Assembly: GCA_963790415.1 (NCBI GenBank)
Contig: CAWBOK010000001.1
Span: forward strand, 496,001-560,000
DNA from: JAJZQZ01 sp963790415
Lineage (GTDB): Bacteria > Actinomycetota > Thermoleophilia > RBG-16-64-13
Length of the DNA stretch: 64,000 bases
Direction of reading: 5' to 3'
Shown: piece by piece, positions 8,982 through 18,241 of the stretch
How positions within the stretch are numbered: the first letter of the stretch is position 1
How the letters are laid out: each line of letters begins with the position of its first letter
Made by a program: the position numbers and the translations under genes
The notes under the pieces: generated by a model
The model's input: only the letters and a program-made list of their open reading frames with translations
The model's database searches: none
Told to the model about the DNA's origin: nothing

Positions 8982-10345
8982 TCAGGCGAAGCCCCCCCTG
9001 GACCGCACCTTCTGAAACTGGGTGAGCAAGTCGATGTGCTCGCCGCGACGGTATTCCTCGTTCTCATCTTCCAGGACGCCGATGAAGGCCGAGACCACAC
9101 GGGGGTCGAACTGCAGACCACTCTGATTCACGAGTTCCGCCCTCGCCTCCTCTGGGGGCTTCTTTCCACGGTACGGGCGATCGGACACCATGGCGGAATA
9201 GCAGTCTGCCACCGAAACGATTCGGCTGATCAAGGGGATCGCGTCGCCAGACAAACCGTGCGGGTATCCCCCGCCGTCGAAACGCTCATGATGGTGCAAG
9301 ACGATGAGACCAATTCCTTCAAATTCGCTCATGTTGCTGAGAATCTTCTGACCGGCAACGCTGTGGCCCCGAACCACTTCCCACTCTCTGTCAGCGAGAC
9401 GCTCCTGGCTTTTCAGAACCTGATCAGGGACGCTGAACTTGCCCACGTCGTGCAGCAGCCCTGCAAAGTGGGCCAGACTCCGCTCCTTCGGTTTGAGACC
9501 CAGCCTCTCCGCCAAGTCGAACGAGTACTGGGCTACCAAAGCAGAATGCTGGGCGGTGTAGTTGTCCTTTTGGTCGAGGGCCGTGATCATGCCCATCGCC
9601 ATCTGTATGACGGAATCGCTCTAGGCTCTGGGTGAGTTCCTTCTGCCGAGCGAAACTGCGAAATGCATAGACAAGGCCCAGAACCGGCAAGAAGAGAAGA
9701 ACGAATACTCCACCCCCCTGGTTCTGGAAACTGAGTAGACGAGGCCAAGGCTGAGAAGAAGAAAGAAGACATGGAAGGGGAGGTACGGTCTGAAGGTCTC
9801 GTCGAACCACCTCCGAGGACCCACTCCGCGCCGCAGCCACATGATGGGTACGAACAACAGGTAGTTGAGTACCTGATATGTCGCCCCGGCAGCAACTCCA
9901 CCCACGGCGATGGCCATTCCCGACGGCCCCGGCCACCGAGTGTTGACCAGGAGAAACACGACGCCGCACGCGCCGCCAGCGATGGAGAACGCGCTACTGT
10001 ATGAAAGCAGTGCGCGTCAACTGACCTTTCTCATAGCTCGCCAGCGGCACCACACGCCGCCACAACCGCCCCAGCAAGAGGGCCCACGATGGCAGCGGCC
10101 AGAAGGTCCGCCAGGAAACCGGCGGAGACCTCGGTTCCCCCACCGATGTGGACGCGCAGCCGCTCCGCGAAGCCGCTTACAGCCGCAAACAGCCCGTGGC
10201 GATGACGCCCGACCACGACACGGGACCAAGACCTGGCCAATGACAACTGCGCATAGAGGAGGGCACACGCAGAAATACGACCGCCGACGAGACAAACAGC
10301 CAACGATATACCACTGCCACAGCGCGACACGCGCCACGCCGAACC
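8982..10345 (-). pseudogene. Decayed membrane HD-GYP protein; the HD-GYP domain itself is still open
   Basis: 8982-9602 encodes an uninterrupted HD-GYP domain (LLHDVGKFSVPD; HHERFDGGGYPHGLSGDAIP), the metal-dependent phosphodiesterase fold that degrades cyclic di-GMP. The expected N-terminal membrane sensor lies upstream in pieces: MAIAVGGVAAGATYQVLNYL and FHVFFLLLSLGLVYS (9621-9959 frame), and FLADLLAAAIVGPLAGAVVA (10031-10519 frame), with indels near 9610, 9720 and 10020. The stretch towards 10345 (RVALWQWYIVG) probably holds the original start. A shortened cytosolic HD-GYP protein from 9602 could still be made. Confidence 0.65.
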
Positions 10346-10931
10346 TGCGGTGCAGCCGACCCGTGTCGAACCTGGTGATCCGGTGCCGACGCTCAAGATG
10401 GCCAGTCTCCCTATGTCATGTCCTGAGACCATGCCTTGAGCTAATCGGCACCCGGACCGAGTCGCTTGAGTGCTACATGCAGCACGATCACGAACGACGG
10501 AGCGACTACCAACCGCCATTCTTCATGCCTCTCTCCTCTCTCCCGCCCACTCACGGCACGAGTGCGCGCCATAGGCGCACGACCCGTGCCTTCGCGGGCT
10601 TTGGGAACTCCGCTCCCTTTTCTCCGACCGACGCGCGTCTTGCGGGGGTCCCATCCACCCGCCGGCGAACCAACCGCCGGTGACGCGCGCCTCACTCGAT
10701 CCCATCCCGCCGGTCCCATCCAAGACCGAAGCACGCAGGCTTTGGTACGAGTGCAGACTCAAGCTATACCATGACTCCAGTCCTTGTCAACATAATAATC
10801 TGCCAATATGCAGGTAGAATAGTTTGCGAAGGGGGGACTGGGTCCTCGGGCGTTCATGCTAGTCTATGGCTAAGCGCGAGAGTCGCCGATGTCTCCCGCA
10901 TGTAGAGATTCAGACTCGTGGAGGTTCCGCG
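10346..10931. other. Non-coding gap between the HD-GYP remnant and the lipoprotein gene
   Basis: No convincing gene. The open frames have no recognisable domains. It holds an AT-rich stretch around 10780-10830 with a probable promoter for the downstream lipoprotein gene. Confidence 0.5.
10784..10812 (+). promoter_or_regulatory. Candidate sigma-70-type promoter of the lipoprotein gene
   Basis: TTGTCA at 10784-10789 and TATGCA at 10807-10812 with 17 bases between them, in an unusually AT-rich island. It lies about 120 bases before the start codon at 10932. Confidence 0.4.
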
Positions 10932-11738
10932 ATGAGATCGACGCGTAGCGGCACACGCATCCATGGCAGGCACCGCGAGCAGCTTTCGATCGTCCGGCCG
11001 ACGAAGCGGGCCGCGGGGGCCATGCTGGCCGCCATGGCGATCCTGGCGTTCATCGTGGCCGGCTGCACGGGAGGGGGTTCCTCCACTACGACGGGCGCCA
11101 CGCCGGTCACCATTGCTGGAGCCTCGACCACCGTCTCCACTGCCACTTCGACACCCACCTCGACCTCAGCCGGAGCGGGCGGCAGCAGCACCACGGTGCC
11201 GAGCGCGACCACGGTCACTGCTTCCACGGGCGCTATCAAGACCTACGAAGATGCCGCGTATCACTACGCCTTCGACTATCCGAAGGACTGGCAATTCACC
11301 GAGGATGTGTCCGTTACCGGATCGGCGGGAGGTTCCTCGGTCAAGACGGTGGGTGTCTTCGATTCCAAGGGCGACCGCGCCGGCGACACGCTGCTGAACG
11401 GCGTTGCCATTTCCATCTACAAGCTCAACGCGACGGTCGACGAATCGCTGATGCAGGCCTTCAAGGACGAACTGTCATCGGCGCTGCCGAGTCTCGAGGG
11501 CCAGCTGACCGATCCTGTGACGGTGGAGCCGTTGCGGAGCACCTCGATCAACGGAGTGCCGGGATTCGAGACCACCTACACGTTCAAGAGCGGCGCCAAG
11601 ACCCTGCGGTCGCGCATGCTGTTCCTGGTGCAAGGCGATGTCGAGTACCAGATCACCGTCCAGTCGGTGGACGGCTCGTGGCAGAAAGAGCTACCCAAGC
11701 TGAACCTGGTCCTGAGCTCCTTCCGCACGTTGCCGTAG
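10932..11738 (+). CDS. Secreted lipoprotein with a PsbP/DUF1795-like domain
   Basis: 268 residues. ATG 10932 follows GGAGG at 7 bases. A basic N-region of about 38 residues precedes a hydrophobic core and the lipobox FIVAGC, so the protein should be lipidated on Cys and anchored outside the membrane. A Thr/Ser-rich linker follows, then a folded domain beginning near TYEDAAYHYAFDYPKDWQF. That YPKDW segment and the closing SFRTLP are typical of PsbP-like or DUF1795-like extracellular domains. Role unknown. It converges with glgP. Confidence 0.75.
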   Translation: MRSTRSGTRIHGRHREQLSIVRPTKRAAGAMLAAMAILAFIVAGCTGGGSSTTTGATPVTIAGASTTVSTATSTPTSTSAGAGGSSTTVPSATTVTASTGAIKTYEDAAYHYAFDYPKDWQFTEDVSVTGSAGGSSVKTVGVFDSKGDRAGDTLLNGVAISIYKLNATVDESLMQAFKDELSSALPSLEGQLTDPVTVEPLRSTSINGVPGFETTYTFKSGAKTLRSRMLFLVQGDVEYQITVQSVDGSWQKELPKLNLVLSSFRTLP

Positions 11739-11762
11739 CGCCCCGGCCCGGGCTCACTCCGG

Positions 11763-14315
11763 TCACTCCCAGGTCACCAGGGCCAATTCGTGGGGGATGA
11801 GGACCCCTTCCTGCGCAGGCAGCACCCGAACCGCGTAGCCGCGCGCCCCCGAGGTGTCGCACACGACGGCTCCGCGATACACGTGCACGTCGCCTTCCTG
11901 CGCCACCCAGGCCAGGGGCGTCGCCTGCCCGCTGCCCAGGTCACCCTCGGCCGTCAGCACGCCACTGTACGCCTCGACCTCGATGTCGCCGGGCTCCAGC
12001 GAGCCGAGACGCACCCGCGCCTCGACCGAGAGTAGACTCCCGACGGCGACCTCGCCGGCGCCACCGTTCTGGACCGATACCACGGACACTCCGCTCCATG
12101 CATCCCGCACCCGCGTCTTCCAAGCCGCCAGCGAGCGGGCTTTCGCGTATCCGTCGACCACCATCGCACGGTGGTGATCTGCCGCCGGGACGTAGAACCG
12201 CTCGGTATACTCGCCCACCATGCGCGCCGCTGAGAACGCGGGGCCGAGATGACGCATGGAGGACTTCATCATGTGTATCCAGCCCCGTGGCAACCCGTCC
12301 GCGCTGCGCTCGTAGAACAGCGGGATGACCTCTTGCTCCAAGAGCGAATAGAGGGCCTGGGACTCCACTCGGTCCTGGTATTCCAGATCCGTGTACTCCT
12401 CACCCGAGCCTATGGCCCAGCCTGCCTCGGGTCGGTACCCCTCCACCCACCAGCCATCCAGCACCGACAGGTTGAGTCCGCCGTTGGGAACCACCTTCAT
12501 CCCACTCGTGCCGCTGGCCTCCATGGGACGCCGCGGAGTGTTGAGCCAGACGTCGACACCTCGCACCAACTCACGGGCCTTGGCCAAGTCGTAGTCTTCC
12601 AGGAAGACGATGCGATGCTGCAACCCCTCCTGAGCCGCAACATGCACGATCTGCCGGATCAGATCCTTACCCGCGTCGTCGCGGGGATGCGCCTTGCCCG
12701 AAAAGATCAACTGGACGGGCTGACGCTCGCTCAGTAGGATCGCCTTCAGTCGTTCGACGTCGCGGAAGAGCAGCGTAGCCCGCTTATAGGTTGCGAAGCG
12801 GCGGGCAAAGCCGATGGTGAGTGCGTCGGAGGTGAGTGCCTCCCTGGCTGCATCGATCTCCCGTCGCGAGGCGTGGCGCCGCTCCGACTGGGCGACAAGC
12901 TGAGCCCGCGTATAGCCGATCAGATGCTCTCGCTGACGCACGTGAGCCCGCCAGAGTTCCTCGTCCGGGATGGTCTCGACGCGTGCCCACACCGCGGAAT
13001 CGGCCGGGTCCTCCTGCCACCGGGGGCCCAGGTACCGGTCGAACAGGCGTGACATCTCGCCCGACACCCACCCCCGCATGAGCACGCCATTGGTGATCGA
13101 CTCCACGGGGACGTCGTCGAGGGGGAACCCGGGCCAGGCCTCCTGCATCATGCGCGCCGTCACCCGGCGGTGAAGGCGGCTCACCGCGTTGCGGCGTGGC
13201 GAGTGACGCACGGCGAGCGCGGCCACGTTGAAATCCTCGCGCTGGTCCCCCTGGTGAACGCGACCTTTCTGGAGCAGCTCGTCGAGGGAGAGTCCCAGTT
13301 CCGTGACGTAGCCGCCGAAATACCGCTCCATGAGGGCACGAGGGAAGAGGTCGAAGCCGGCAGGGACCGGCGTATGACTGGTGAACAGCGTGCCCGCGCC
13401 CGTTGCTTGGCGCGCCGTGCGATAGTCGAGGTCCTCGCGGGCCATCAGAGTGCGCACCCGCTCCAGAGAGAGGAAAGCTGAGTGCCCCTCGTTCATATGA
13501 CATACGGAGGGCGTGATCCCCAATGCGTCGAGGGCCCTCATGCCACCGATGCCCAAGACGATCTCCTGCCGGATGCGCTCCTCCGGACCCCCTCCGTAGA
13601 GTTCGTCGGTGACGTCCTGGTCGGCCGGATCGTTCTCGGGCAGGTTCGTATCAAGAAGGTAGAGAGGGATGCGCCCCACTTGGGCCACCCATACCTGTAC
13701 AGCTACCGACCGGCCTGCCAAGTCGACGCGTACGACGACAGGAGAGCCATCGGCCAGTACCGCGGGCCGGATGGGCAACGTGGCGAAGTCGTTGACGGGG
13801 TAGCGCTCGAGCTGCCAGCCATCGCTGCTCAGGTACTGTGAGAAGTAGCCTTTCTGATACAGCAGACCCACGCCCACCAGGGGCAGGTCCAGACCGCTCG
13901 CCGCCTTTAGGTGATCGCCGGCCAGTACGCCCAACCCGCCCGAGTAGATGGGCAGGCACTCGGCGATGCCGAACTCCATGCAGAAGTAGGCCACGCTCAG
14001 GTGCGACGCCTCCGGGTAGCGGGTATGGAACCAGCCGGTATCCGCAAGGTAGCTCCGGAACTGCCCGCAGACCCGGTCGAGCTGGGCGAGAAAGGCTTCG
14101 TCTTCGGCCGCGCGGTCGAGCTGCTCCTGCGATATCCGCTGCAGCATCAGGACCGGGTTGGAACGGCTCTCTCGCCAGAGGTCGCCACCCAACCCCGCGA
14201 AGAGGTCGATGGTGTCGTGGTTCCAGGTCCAACGGAGGTTGTAGGCCAGGTCACGCAGGCACGACAACCTGTCGGGCAAGGTGGGGAGCACGGTGTATCG
14301 ATGAACAGTACGCAT
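11763..14315 (-). CDS. glgP: Alpha-glucan (glycogen) phosphorylase
   Basis: 850 residues, the length of the mycobacterial/archaeal-type alpha-glucan phosphorylases (GT35, TIGR02094). The N-terminus LPDRLSCLRDLAYNLRWTWN is characteristic of this subgroup. The catalytic region EASGTSGMKVVPNGGLNLS contains the pyridoxal-phosphate lysine, and WVEGYRPEAGWAIG follows. The enzyme releases glucose-1-phosphate from glycogen or maltodextrin with inorganic phosphate. The reading frame is intact throughout. The C-terminal 100 residues form a beta-rich domain (DUF3417-type proteins carry a similar tail). The ATG at 14315 fits the family start. Confidence 0.95.
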   Translation of the reverse strand: MRTVHRYTVLPTLPDRLSCLRDLAYNLRWTWNHDTIDLFAGLGGDLWRESRSNPVLMLQRISQEQLDRAAEDEAFLAQLDRVCGQFRSYLADTGWFHTRYPEASHLSVAYFCMEFGIAECLPIYSGGLGVLAGDHLKAASGLDLPLVGVGLLYQKGYFSQYLSSDGWQLERYPVNDFATLPIRPAVLADGSPVVVRVDLAGRSVAVQVWVAQVGRIPLYLLDTNLPENDPADQDVTDELYGGGPEERIRQEIVLGIGGMRALDALGITPSVCHMNEGHSAFLSLERVRTLMAREDLDYRTARQATGAGTLFTSHTPVPAGFDLFPRALMERYFGGYVTELGLSLDELLQKGRVHQGDQREDFNVAALAVRHSPRRNAVSRLHRRVTARMMQEAWPGFPLDDVPVESITNGVLMRGWVSGEMSRLFDRYLGPRWQEDPADSAVWARVETIPDEELWRAHVRQREHLIGYTRAQLVAQSERRHASRREIDAAREALTSDALTIGFARRFATYKRATLLFRDVERLKAILLSERQPVQLIFSGKAHPRDDAGKDLIRQIVHVAAQEGLQHRIVFLEDYDLAKARELVRGVDVWLNTPRRPMEASGTSGMKVVPNGGLNLSVLDGWWVEGYRPEAGWAIGSGEEYTDLEYQDRVESQALYSLLEQEVIPLFYERSADGLPRGWIHMMKSSMRHLGPAFSAARMVGEYTERFYVPAADHHRAMVVDGYAKARSLAAWKTRVRDAWSGVSVVSVQNGGAGEVAVGSLLSVEARVRLGSLEPGDIEVEAYSGVLTAEGDLGSGQATPLAWVAQEGDVHVYRGAVVCDTSGARGYAVRVLPAQEGVLIPHELALVTWE

Positions 14316-14464
14316 CGGTCACATGTTACCAGCCCGCGCAGGGCCGGTGGTTTGTGGTCCACGGTCGAGCGGAAACAACAGAGGCAAGGGTAGGTGCAAA
14401 GCGCGGCGCGGGCGGCATCGCCGGTCGCGGTCGCACCCACGAAGACCACGAAAAGGAGCAAGCC

Positions 14465-14947
14465 ATGCCAGGGCCATTGGCTGTGGGCGCTACGGCGCCC
14501 GATTTCTCTCTCCCCTCCCACCTCGGGGGCACGGTCACACTATCGGACTATCGGGGGGACTCGGGGAAGAATGTTGTGGTGTTCTTCTATCCTTTCGACT
14601 GGACCCCTGTCTGAAGCCGTGAGCTCCCCATTCTGCAGGCCTATGCCGGCAGGTTCGCGGAGCTCGACGCCCAGGTTCTGGGCATCAGCTGCGACTCACA
14701 GTTCTCCCACGTGGCCTTCGCGAAGGACTGCGGAGACATCGACTTCCCGCTACTGAGCGACTTTTGGCCTCACGGAACCGCGGCGGGCGCGTTCGGGGTC
14801 TTCAACGAAGAGCGGGGCATGTCTCTGCGCTCCGTGTTCGTCTTGGACCGCGCGGGAGTGGTCCGCTGGGCCTACCATGCCGCCCTCGACGAACATCGAG
14901 ATGTGACGCAGATCATCGCCGCGCTCGAAGAGATCGCCGCTTCCTGA
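14465..14947 (+). CDS. Peroxiredoxin (AhpC/TSA family) with selenocysteine at the catalytic position
   Basis: One frame of 161 codons from ATG 14465 (after AAAAGGAGC) to TGA 14945-14947, with one internal TGA at 14612-14614 (codon 50). The sequence around it reads FYPFDWTPV-U-SREL; peroxiredoxins have Cys at exactly this place (TPVC). The frame continues without shift into a complete peroxiredoxin: LPILQAYAGRFAELDAQVLG, ISCDS, LLSDFWPHG, and SVFVLDRAGVVRWAYH. The enzyme would reduce hydroperoxides through a peroxidatic selenolate. A hairpin follows the TGA. If UGA were a stop, only a useless 49-residue peptide would result. It is divergent from glgP. Sec insertion also needs selA, selB, selC and selD elsewhere in the genome. 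Confidence 0.88.
14612..14665 (+). promoter_or_regulatory. Candidate bacterial SECIS hairpin of the Sec-peroxiredoxin
   Basis: The UGA is followed after six bases by GAGCTCC (14621-14627), which pairs with GGAGCTC (14659-14665). Inside, CTGC-A-GGC pairs with GCC-G-GCAG around the loop CTAT. The upper stem lies within the usual distance from UGA. The tiny loop lacks the G often seen in its first two positions, so folding should be tested. Confidence 0.55.
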
Positions 14948-14970
14948 CCGGAAGGCGACACGACACCTTA

Positions 14971-15133
14971 GGAGGCTGTTGAAAACCGAAGCCTTGGCCA
15001 CCAGAACGCACTGGACGGCGCGATACGGCGTCCTCGGTCGCGCACGTAGCGCTGCTACGAGCGCTTCCTGCGTCCTTGCCTCGCGCTTGCCCATCGCGCC
15101 CCGGCGACGAAGCGTCACTTTTCAACAGCCTGC
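14971..15133. repeat. Dispersed ~160 bp repeat, copy B (full length, reverse of copy A)
   Basis: Runs from GGAGGCTGTTGAAAACCG to CACTTTTCAACAGCCTG. The ends form a 13-base inverted repeat (AGGCTGTTGAAAA / TTTTCAACAGCCT). It starts 24 bases after the stop of the Sec-peroxiredoxin gene, so it may also act as a 3' hairpin. Confidence 0.9.
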
Positions 15134-15218
15134 TGGAGAGGGGTGGGACTCCGGCGCCGCGATGGCGCCGGAGTCCCGCCCCTCAGACCTCAAAATCGCG
15201 GCGCGTTCAGCCGCGGAC

Positions 15219-16007
15219 CTAGCACACAGCCGGCACCGCCACCTGCCGGCCGCCCGTCACGGTGATGACGACCTCTTCCACCGGCACCTGCAGACCGGCG
15301 ATCTCGGCGGCCTGCTCGGTCAGCGCCATGAGGCCGTAGCAGCAGGGCACCTCCATCCGCACGACCGTCACCGACTTGGGACGCGAGGCCTGGAAGAGAT
15401 CGACCAGCTTCTCCATGTGCGCCCGCGCGTCGTCGAGCTTCGGGCAGGCCAGCACCACACGGCGGTCGGTCAGGAAGTCCTCGTGGAACCGCCGGTAGGC
15501 CACCGGCACACAGTCCGCCGAGATCAGCAGATCGGCCTCCCGCAGGAACGGCGCCATGGGGTTGACCAAGGTCAACTGGACCGGCCAATGCTCGAGCATG
15601 CTCTCCGCGTCGCGATCCGAGCCTTCGTCGCTCGCTCCCGCCCCGACAGCGCCGACGGCGACCGGTGCCCGTTCGAGCGAGCGCGCGAGCGAGCCGGGGC
15701 ATCCACCCGTGGGCATGGCCGTTGTGCTGGCCGCGGGCACGGCCACCGGCTCCGGCAGACGCCCGATCTCCCGCAAACGCTCCTCCACGGCGGTCTCGTC
15801 GAACTCGACCGCCTCACGCTCCTCGACCACCAGGGCGCCTTCCGGGCACTCTCCGAGGCAGGCTCCCAAGCCGTCGCACAGGATCTCAGCCACCACGCGC
15901 ACCTTGCCGTCTCTCAGCTCGAGGGCGCCTTCCGCACATGCAGGAACACACAGCCCACACCCATTGCAGAGATCCTCGTCGATCTTGATGATCTGCCGCT
16001 TCCCCAT
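15219..16007 (-). CDS. Two-cluster 4Fe-4S ferredoxin-like protein with a C-terminal extension
   Basis: 262 residues from ATG 16007 (MGKRQIIKIDED). The first 60 residues hold two Fe-S motifs: CNGCGLCVPACAEGA (complete CxxCxxCxxxC) and CDGLGACLGECPEGA, which has a wider first spacing. A linker rich in Ala/Thr/Ser and an approximately 130-residue C-terminal domain follow (NPMAPFLREADLLISADCVP, VVRMEVPCCYGL). Similar long ferredoxin-like proteins are widespread in anaerobes and are thought to move electrons or process a cofactor; function here is unknown. It has a strong promoter of its own. The longer frame from 16052 adds 15 residues and is less likely. Confidence 0.8.
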   Translation of the reverse strand: MGKRQIIKIDEDLCNGCGLCVPACAEGALELRDGKVRVVAEILCDGLGACLGECPEGALVVEEREAVEFDETAVEERLREIGRLPEPVAVPAASTTAMPTGGCPGSLARSLERAPVAVGAVGAGASDEGSDRDAESMLEHWPVQLTLVNPMAPFLREADLLISADCVPVAYRRFHEDFLTDRRVVLACPKLDDARAHMEKLVDLFQASRPKSVTVVRMEVPCCYGLMALTEQAAEIAGLQVPVEEVVITVTGGRQVAVPAVC

Positions 16008-16095
16008 CACTGCCTCCCGTCGATGATCAACAACCAGTGCCAAGCGACCCACGGCCTGAGCGGTCCCGATTCAGGCCATCGCTGTTTTCCCTATA

Positions 16096-16124
16096 ATAAT
16101 AGTGTTTATTCGGAGCAGAGTCAA
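16096..16124 (-). promoter_or_regulatory. Promoter of the ferredoxin-like gene
   Basis: On the minus strand TTGACT (16119-16124) and TATTAT (16096-16101) are separated by 17 bases in a locally AT-rich region. It is about 90 bases upstream of the ATG at 16007. Confidence 0.65.
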
Positions 16125-16208
16125 GCCGCGACAAGCGGAGGGTCTGATTGTCCCGCGCCCCCGCCGGTGCTAGGCTCGGAGATGACCGCAACTCTTCCGG
16201 GAGGGACG

Positions 16209-16493
16209 ATGGCGCTCACCACACGGCAACACATGCTCCTACACCTCATCGTCCGTCGCTTCGACCGCGAAGCGAATGCCACCTACCTCGATCCGGTGAT
16301 CCTCGAGGACGAGCTGGCTGCGAGCCTGCCGGAACTTGCCGAGGACATCGACGTCCTCGAGGCCCAGGGCTACGTTGAACGCGGTCATATCGCGACCTCC
16401 ATGGAAGACGAGGCCGCCATGCTCGAAGGGGAGGACTCCTGGGTCTTGATCCCGACAGACAGCGGCATCCTGACGGCCATGGGCCTCGCCTGA
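16209..16493 (+). CDS. Small acidic protein of unknown function
   Basis: 94 residues from ATG 16209, which follows GGGAGGG closely; an in-frame ATG at 16182 would add nine residues. The helical pattern (TTRQHMLLHLIVRRFDRE, LPELAEDIDVLEAQGYVERG) is like a small winged-helix protein: a helical pair followed by a strand-like YVERG and a hydrophobic tail SWVLIPTDSGI. No DNA-binding motif is certain. It stands alone, converging with queE. Confidence 0.55.
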   Translation: MALTTRQHMLLHLIVRRFDREANATYLDPVILEDELAASLPELAEDIDVLEAQGYVERGHIATSMEDEAAMLEGEDSWVLIPTDSGILTAMGLA

Positions 16494-16525
16494 CACGTCC
16501 TGCTGCCGGCCGGCCCTGCTGCCGG

Positions 16526-17137
16526 CTACCGCAGCCCCAACAGCGCGTGCACCTGCACCGACAGGCGCCATGACGGGTGAGCCAGCACCGCGGACACCGC
16601 GGCAGAGACGGCGCGCGCGCCTCCTCCGGCTTCGGGCTGCAGACACATCACGGCCGTTGGGTGAGCGGCGGCCAGAGACTCGGCCACCTCGACGCGGAAG
16701 CCGGCGTCCACGACCACTTTGAGTTCGTCCAGCCGTCCCGCGAAACCAGGGGCTACCCGGTAGTCCGGAGGCTTCGGGCTGACGGTGACCCAGTCGAGCG
16801 CCGGCCCCGGCGGCGGGGGAAGGATCCCGTTGGTCTCGAGGTGCACTCGGACACCTCGAAGACGCAGGAGAGCGGCCAACTCCGCCACCTCGGCGCCCTG
16901 CAGCATCGGCTCGCCTCCGGTGACGCACACCCGAGGCATGGTGACCCGCGAAGCCACCTCGGCCACCTGGAGGTCGTCTCCACCCATCAGGTCCCAGCTG
17001 TCGCGCGTGTCGCACCAAAGCGCACACCCCAGGTTCCACACCGGACCGTTGCACCCGGCCAACCGTACGAACGTCATCGGCACGCCGACCCATGTGCCCT
17101 CGCCCTGGATGGAATCGAAGATCTCGAGCACCCGCAT
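16526..17137 (-). CDS. queE: 7-carboxy-7-deazaguanine synthase (radical SAM)
   Basis: 203 residues from ATG 17137. The N-terminus EIFDSIQGEGTWVGVPMTFVRLAGCN is the QueE signature. The enzyme converts carboxytetrahydropterin to carboxy-deazaguanine with SAM and a 4Fe-4S cluster. The cluster cysteines are spaced unusually: CNGPVWNLGCALWCDT gives C-X8-C-X3-C instead of CX3CX2C or CX14CX2C. The glycine-rich TGGEPML and LETNG motifs that bind SAM are present. It is the last gene of the queF-queC-queD-queE operon; 31 bases separate it from queD. Confidence 0.9.
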   Translation of the reverse strand: MRVLEIFDSIQGEGTWVGVPMTFVRLAGCNGPVWNLGCALWCDTRDSWDLMGGDDLQVAEVASRVTMPRVCVTGGEPMLQGAEVAELAALLRLRGVRVHLETNGILPPPPGPALDWVTVSPKPPDYRVAPGFAGRLDELKVVVDAGFRVEVAESLAAAHPTAVMCLQPEAGGGARAVSAAVSAVLAHPSWRLSVQVHALLGLR

Positions 17138-17168
17138 CGCCCGCTCCTCGCTCGGGGAAGAACCGTGA

Positions 17169-17531
17169 CTACATGGTGACCTCGGCGTAGCTGGAGGGAG
17201 TCTCCCACAGACGCACCCGCACCACCGGCAACCCGGCCGCCGTGAGGGTCGTGAACATCCACCCGGCCATCGCCTCGGCGGTGGGAACGAAGTCGAGCAC
17301 ATCGTTCAAGTAGTGGTGATCCAGAGGTTCGATCACGAGCCGAGCCATCGTGTCGCGCAGATCGGCAAAGTCCATGACCATGGCCGTCGCCGGCCCGGAC
17401 GCCTGCAGACGACCTTCGACGGTCACTTCGACGGAGTAGCCATGCCCGTGGATGTTGCGGCACTTGCCTTCGTGGTCGGGGAGGCTGTGGGCCGCATCGA
17501 AGCGCAGGATCTTGGTGATGGTGGTACGCAC
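17169..17531 (-). CDS. queD: 6-carboxy-5,6,7,8-tetrahydropterin synthase
   Basis: 120 residues from a GTG at 17531. Zinc-binding histidines are in FDAAHSLP, then CRNIHGHGYSVEV supplies the catalytic Cys and the HGH pair; LDHHYLND and the C-terminal VRLWETPSSYAEV complete the fold. QueD makes carboxytetrahydropterin from dihydroneopterin triphosphate, the first queuosine-specific step. The start is placed at GTG because longer frames run back through the queC end. It begins 11 bases after queC stops. Confidence 0.92.
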   Translation of the reverse strand: MRTTITKILRFDAAHSLPDHEGKCRNIHGHGYSVEVTVEGRLQASGPATAMVMDFADLRDTMARLVIEPLDHHYLNDVLDFVPTAEAMAGWMFTTLTAAGLPVVRVRLWETPSSYAEVTM

Positions 17532-17541
17532 TGTCCTATCC

Positions 17542-18234
17542 CTAATGCGGGCAGTAGGCGATCGGGTCGACGACGCCGGCCTCGTCGAATGCGGCCAGAC
17601 GAGCCTGGCACGTGTCGCACACACCGCACGCCGGGCTAAGCCCTTGATAGCAGGAGTGAGTGAGCCCGAAGGGAACATCGTGCGCGAGCCCCCAGCGGAC
17701 GATGTCGCTCTTGGGCCAGTGCACGAAGGGCGCCTCGAGACGAAGTCCGTATTGCGTGCCCAGCCTCACGGCCTCGTCGGCCGCGGCGACGAACTCCGGC
17801 CTGCAGTCGGGATAGCCGGTGTGGTCGTCGCGGTGCACTCCCAGCCAGAGTACCGCCGGCCCGGTGGCGTCTGCCAAGGAAGCAAGAACGGCGATGAACA
17901 GAAGGTTGCGGGCGGGCACATACGAGGGTGCCACGCCGGTGACGGTAGCCAGATCGCGAAGCTCGGGAAGCGGGCGGTCGGCGTCGGTAAGGGCCGAACC
18001 CCGGATCGCGGGCAGCTCGACCAGGCGATGCGCGAACCCGTAGTAGGCCGCCACAGCGGCCGCGGCCTCAGATTCGACCGCGTGCTTCTGACCGTACAGG
18101 AACGTCACGGCGGTCACCGGCTGCTCGGGATACCGGTCTCGGACCCACGAACCGAGAGTGGCCGAGTCGAGACCACCGCTCAGCAGGAGAAAGTGGCTCC
18201 CGGCGGACACGTGGCTCCCGGCAATCGCGGTCAC
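17542..18234 (-). CDS. queC: 7-cyano-7-deazaguanine (preQ0) synthase
   Basis: 230 residues. The PP-loop ATP site is LLLSGGLDSATL, and the zinc-binding cysteines near the end are CYQGLSPACGVCDTC. QueC uses ATP and ammonia to turn carboxy-deazaguanine into preQ0. Other family features are FLYGQKHAVE, YVPARNLLFIA and VHWPKSDIV. The N-terminal dozen residues before HFLLLSGG are a little longer than usual. Its start lies 8 bases after the queF stop, so the operon is tight. Confidence 0.95.
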   Translation of the reverse strand: MTAIAGSHVSAGSHFLLLSGGLDSATLGSWVRDRYPEQPVTAVTFLYGQKHAVESEAAAAVAAYYGFAHRLVELPAIRGSALTDADRPLPELRDLATVTGVAPSYVPARNLLFIAVLASLADATGPAVLWLGVHRDDHTGYPDCRPEFVAAADEAVRLGTQYGLRLEAPFVHWPKSDIVRWGLAHDVPFGLTHSCYQGLSPACGVCDTCQARLAAFDEAGVVDPIAYCPH

Positions 18235-18241
18235 TTTCGGC

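Noticed and set aside
14979..16493. Open frame of 504 codons on the plus strand
   Set aside because: Runs through a dispersed repeat and antisense to the ferredoxin gene; only its last 94 codons (from 16209) look real.
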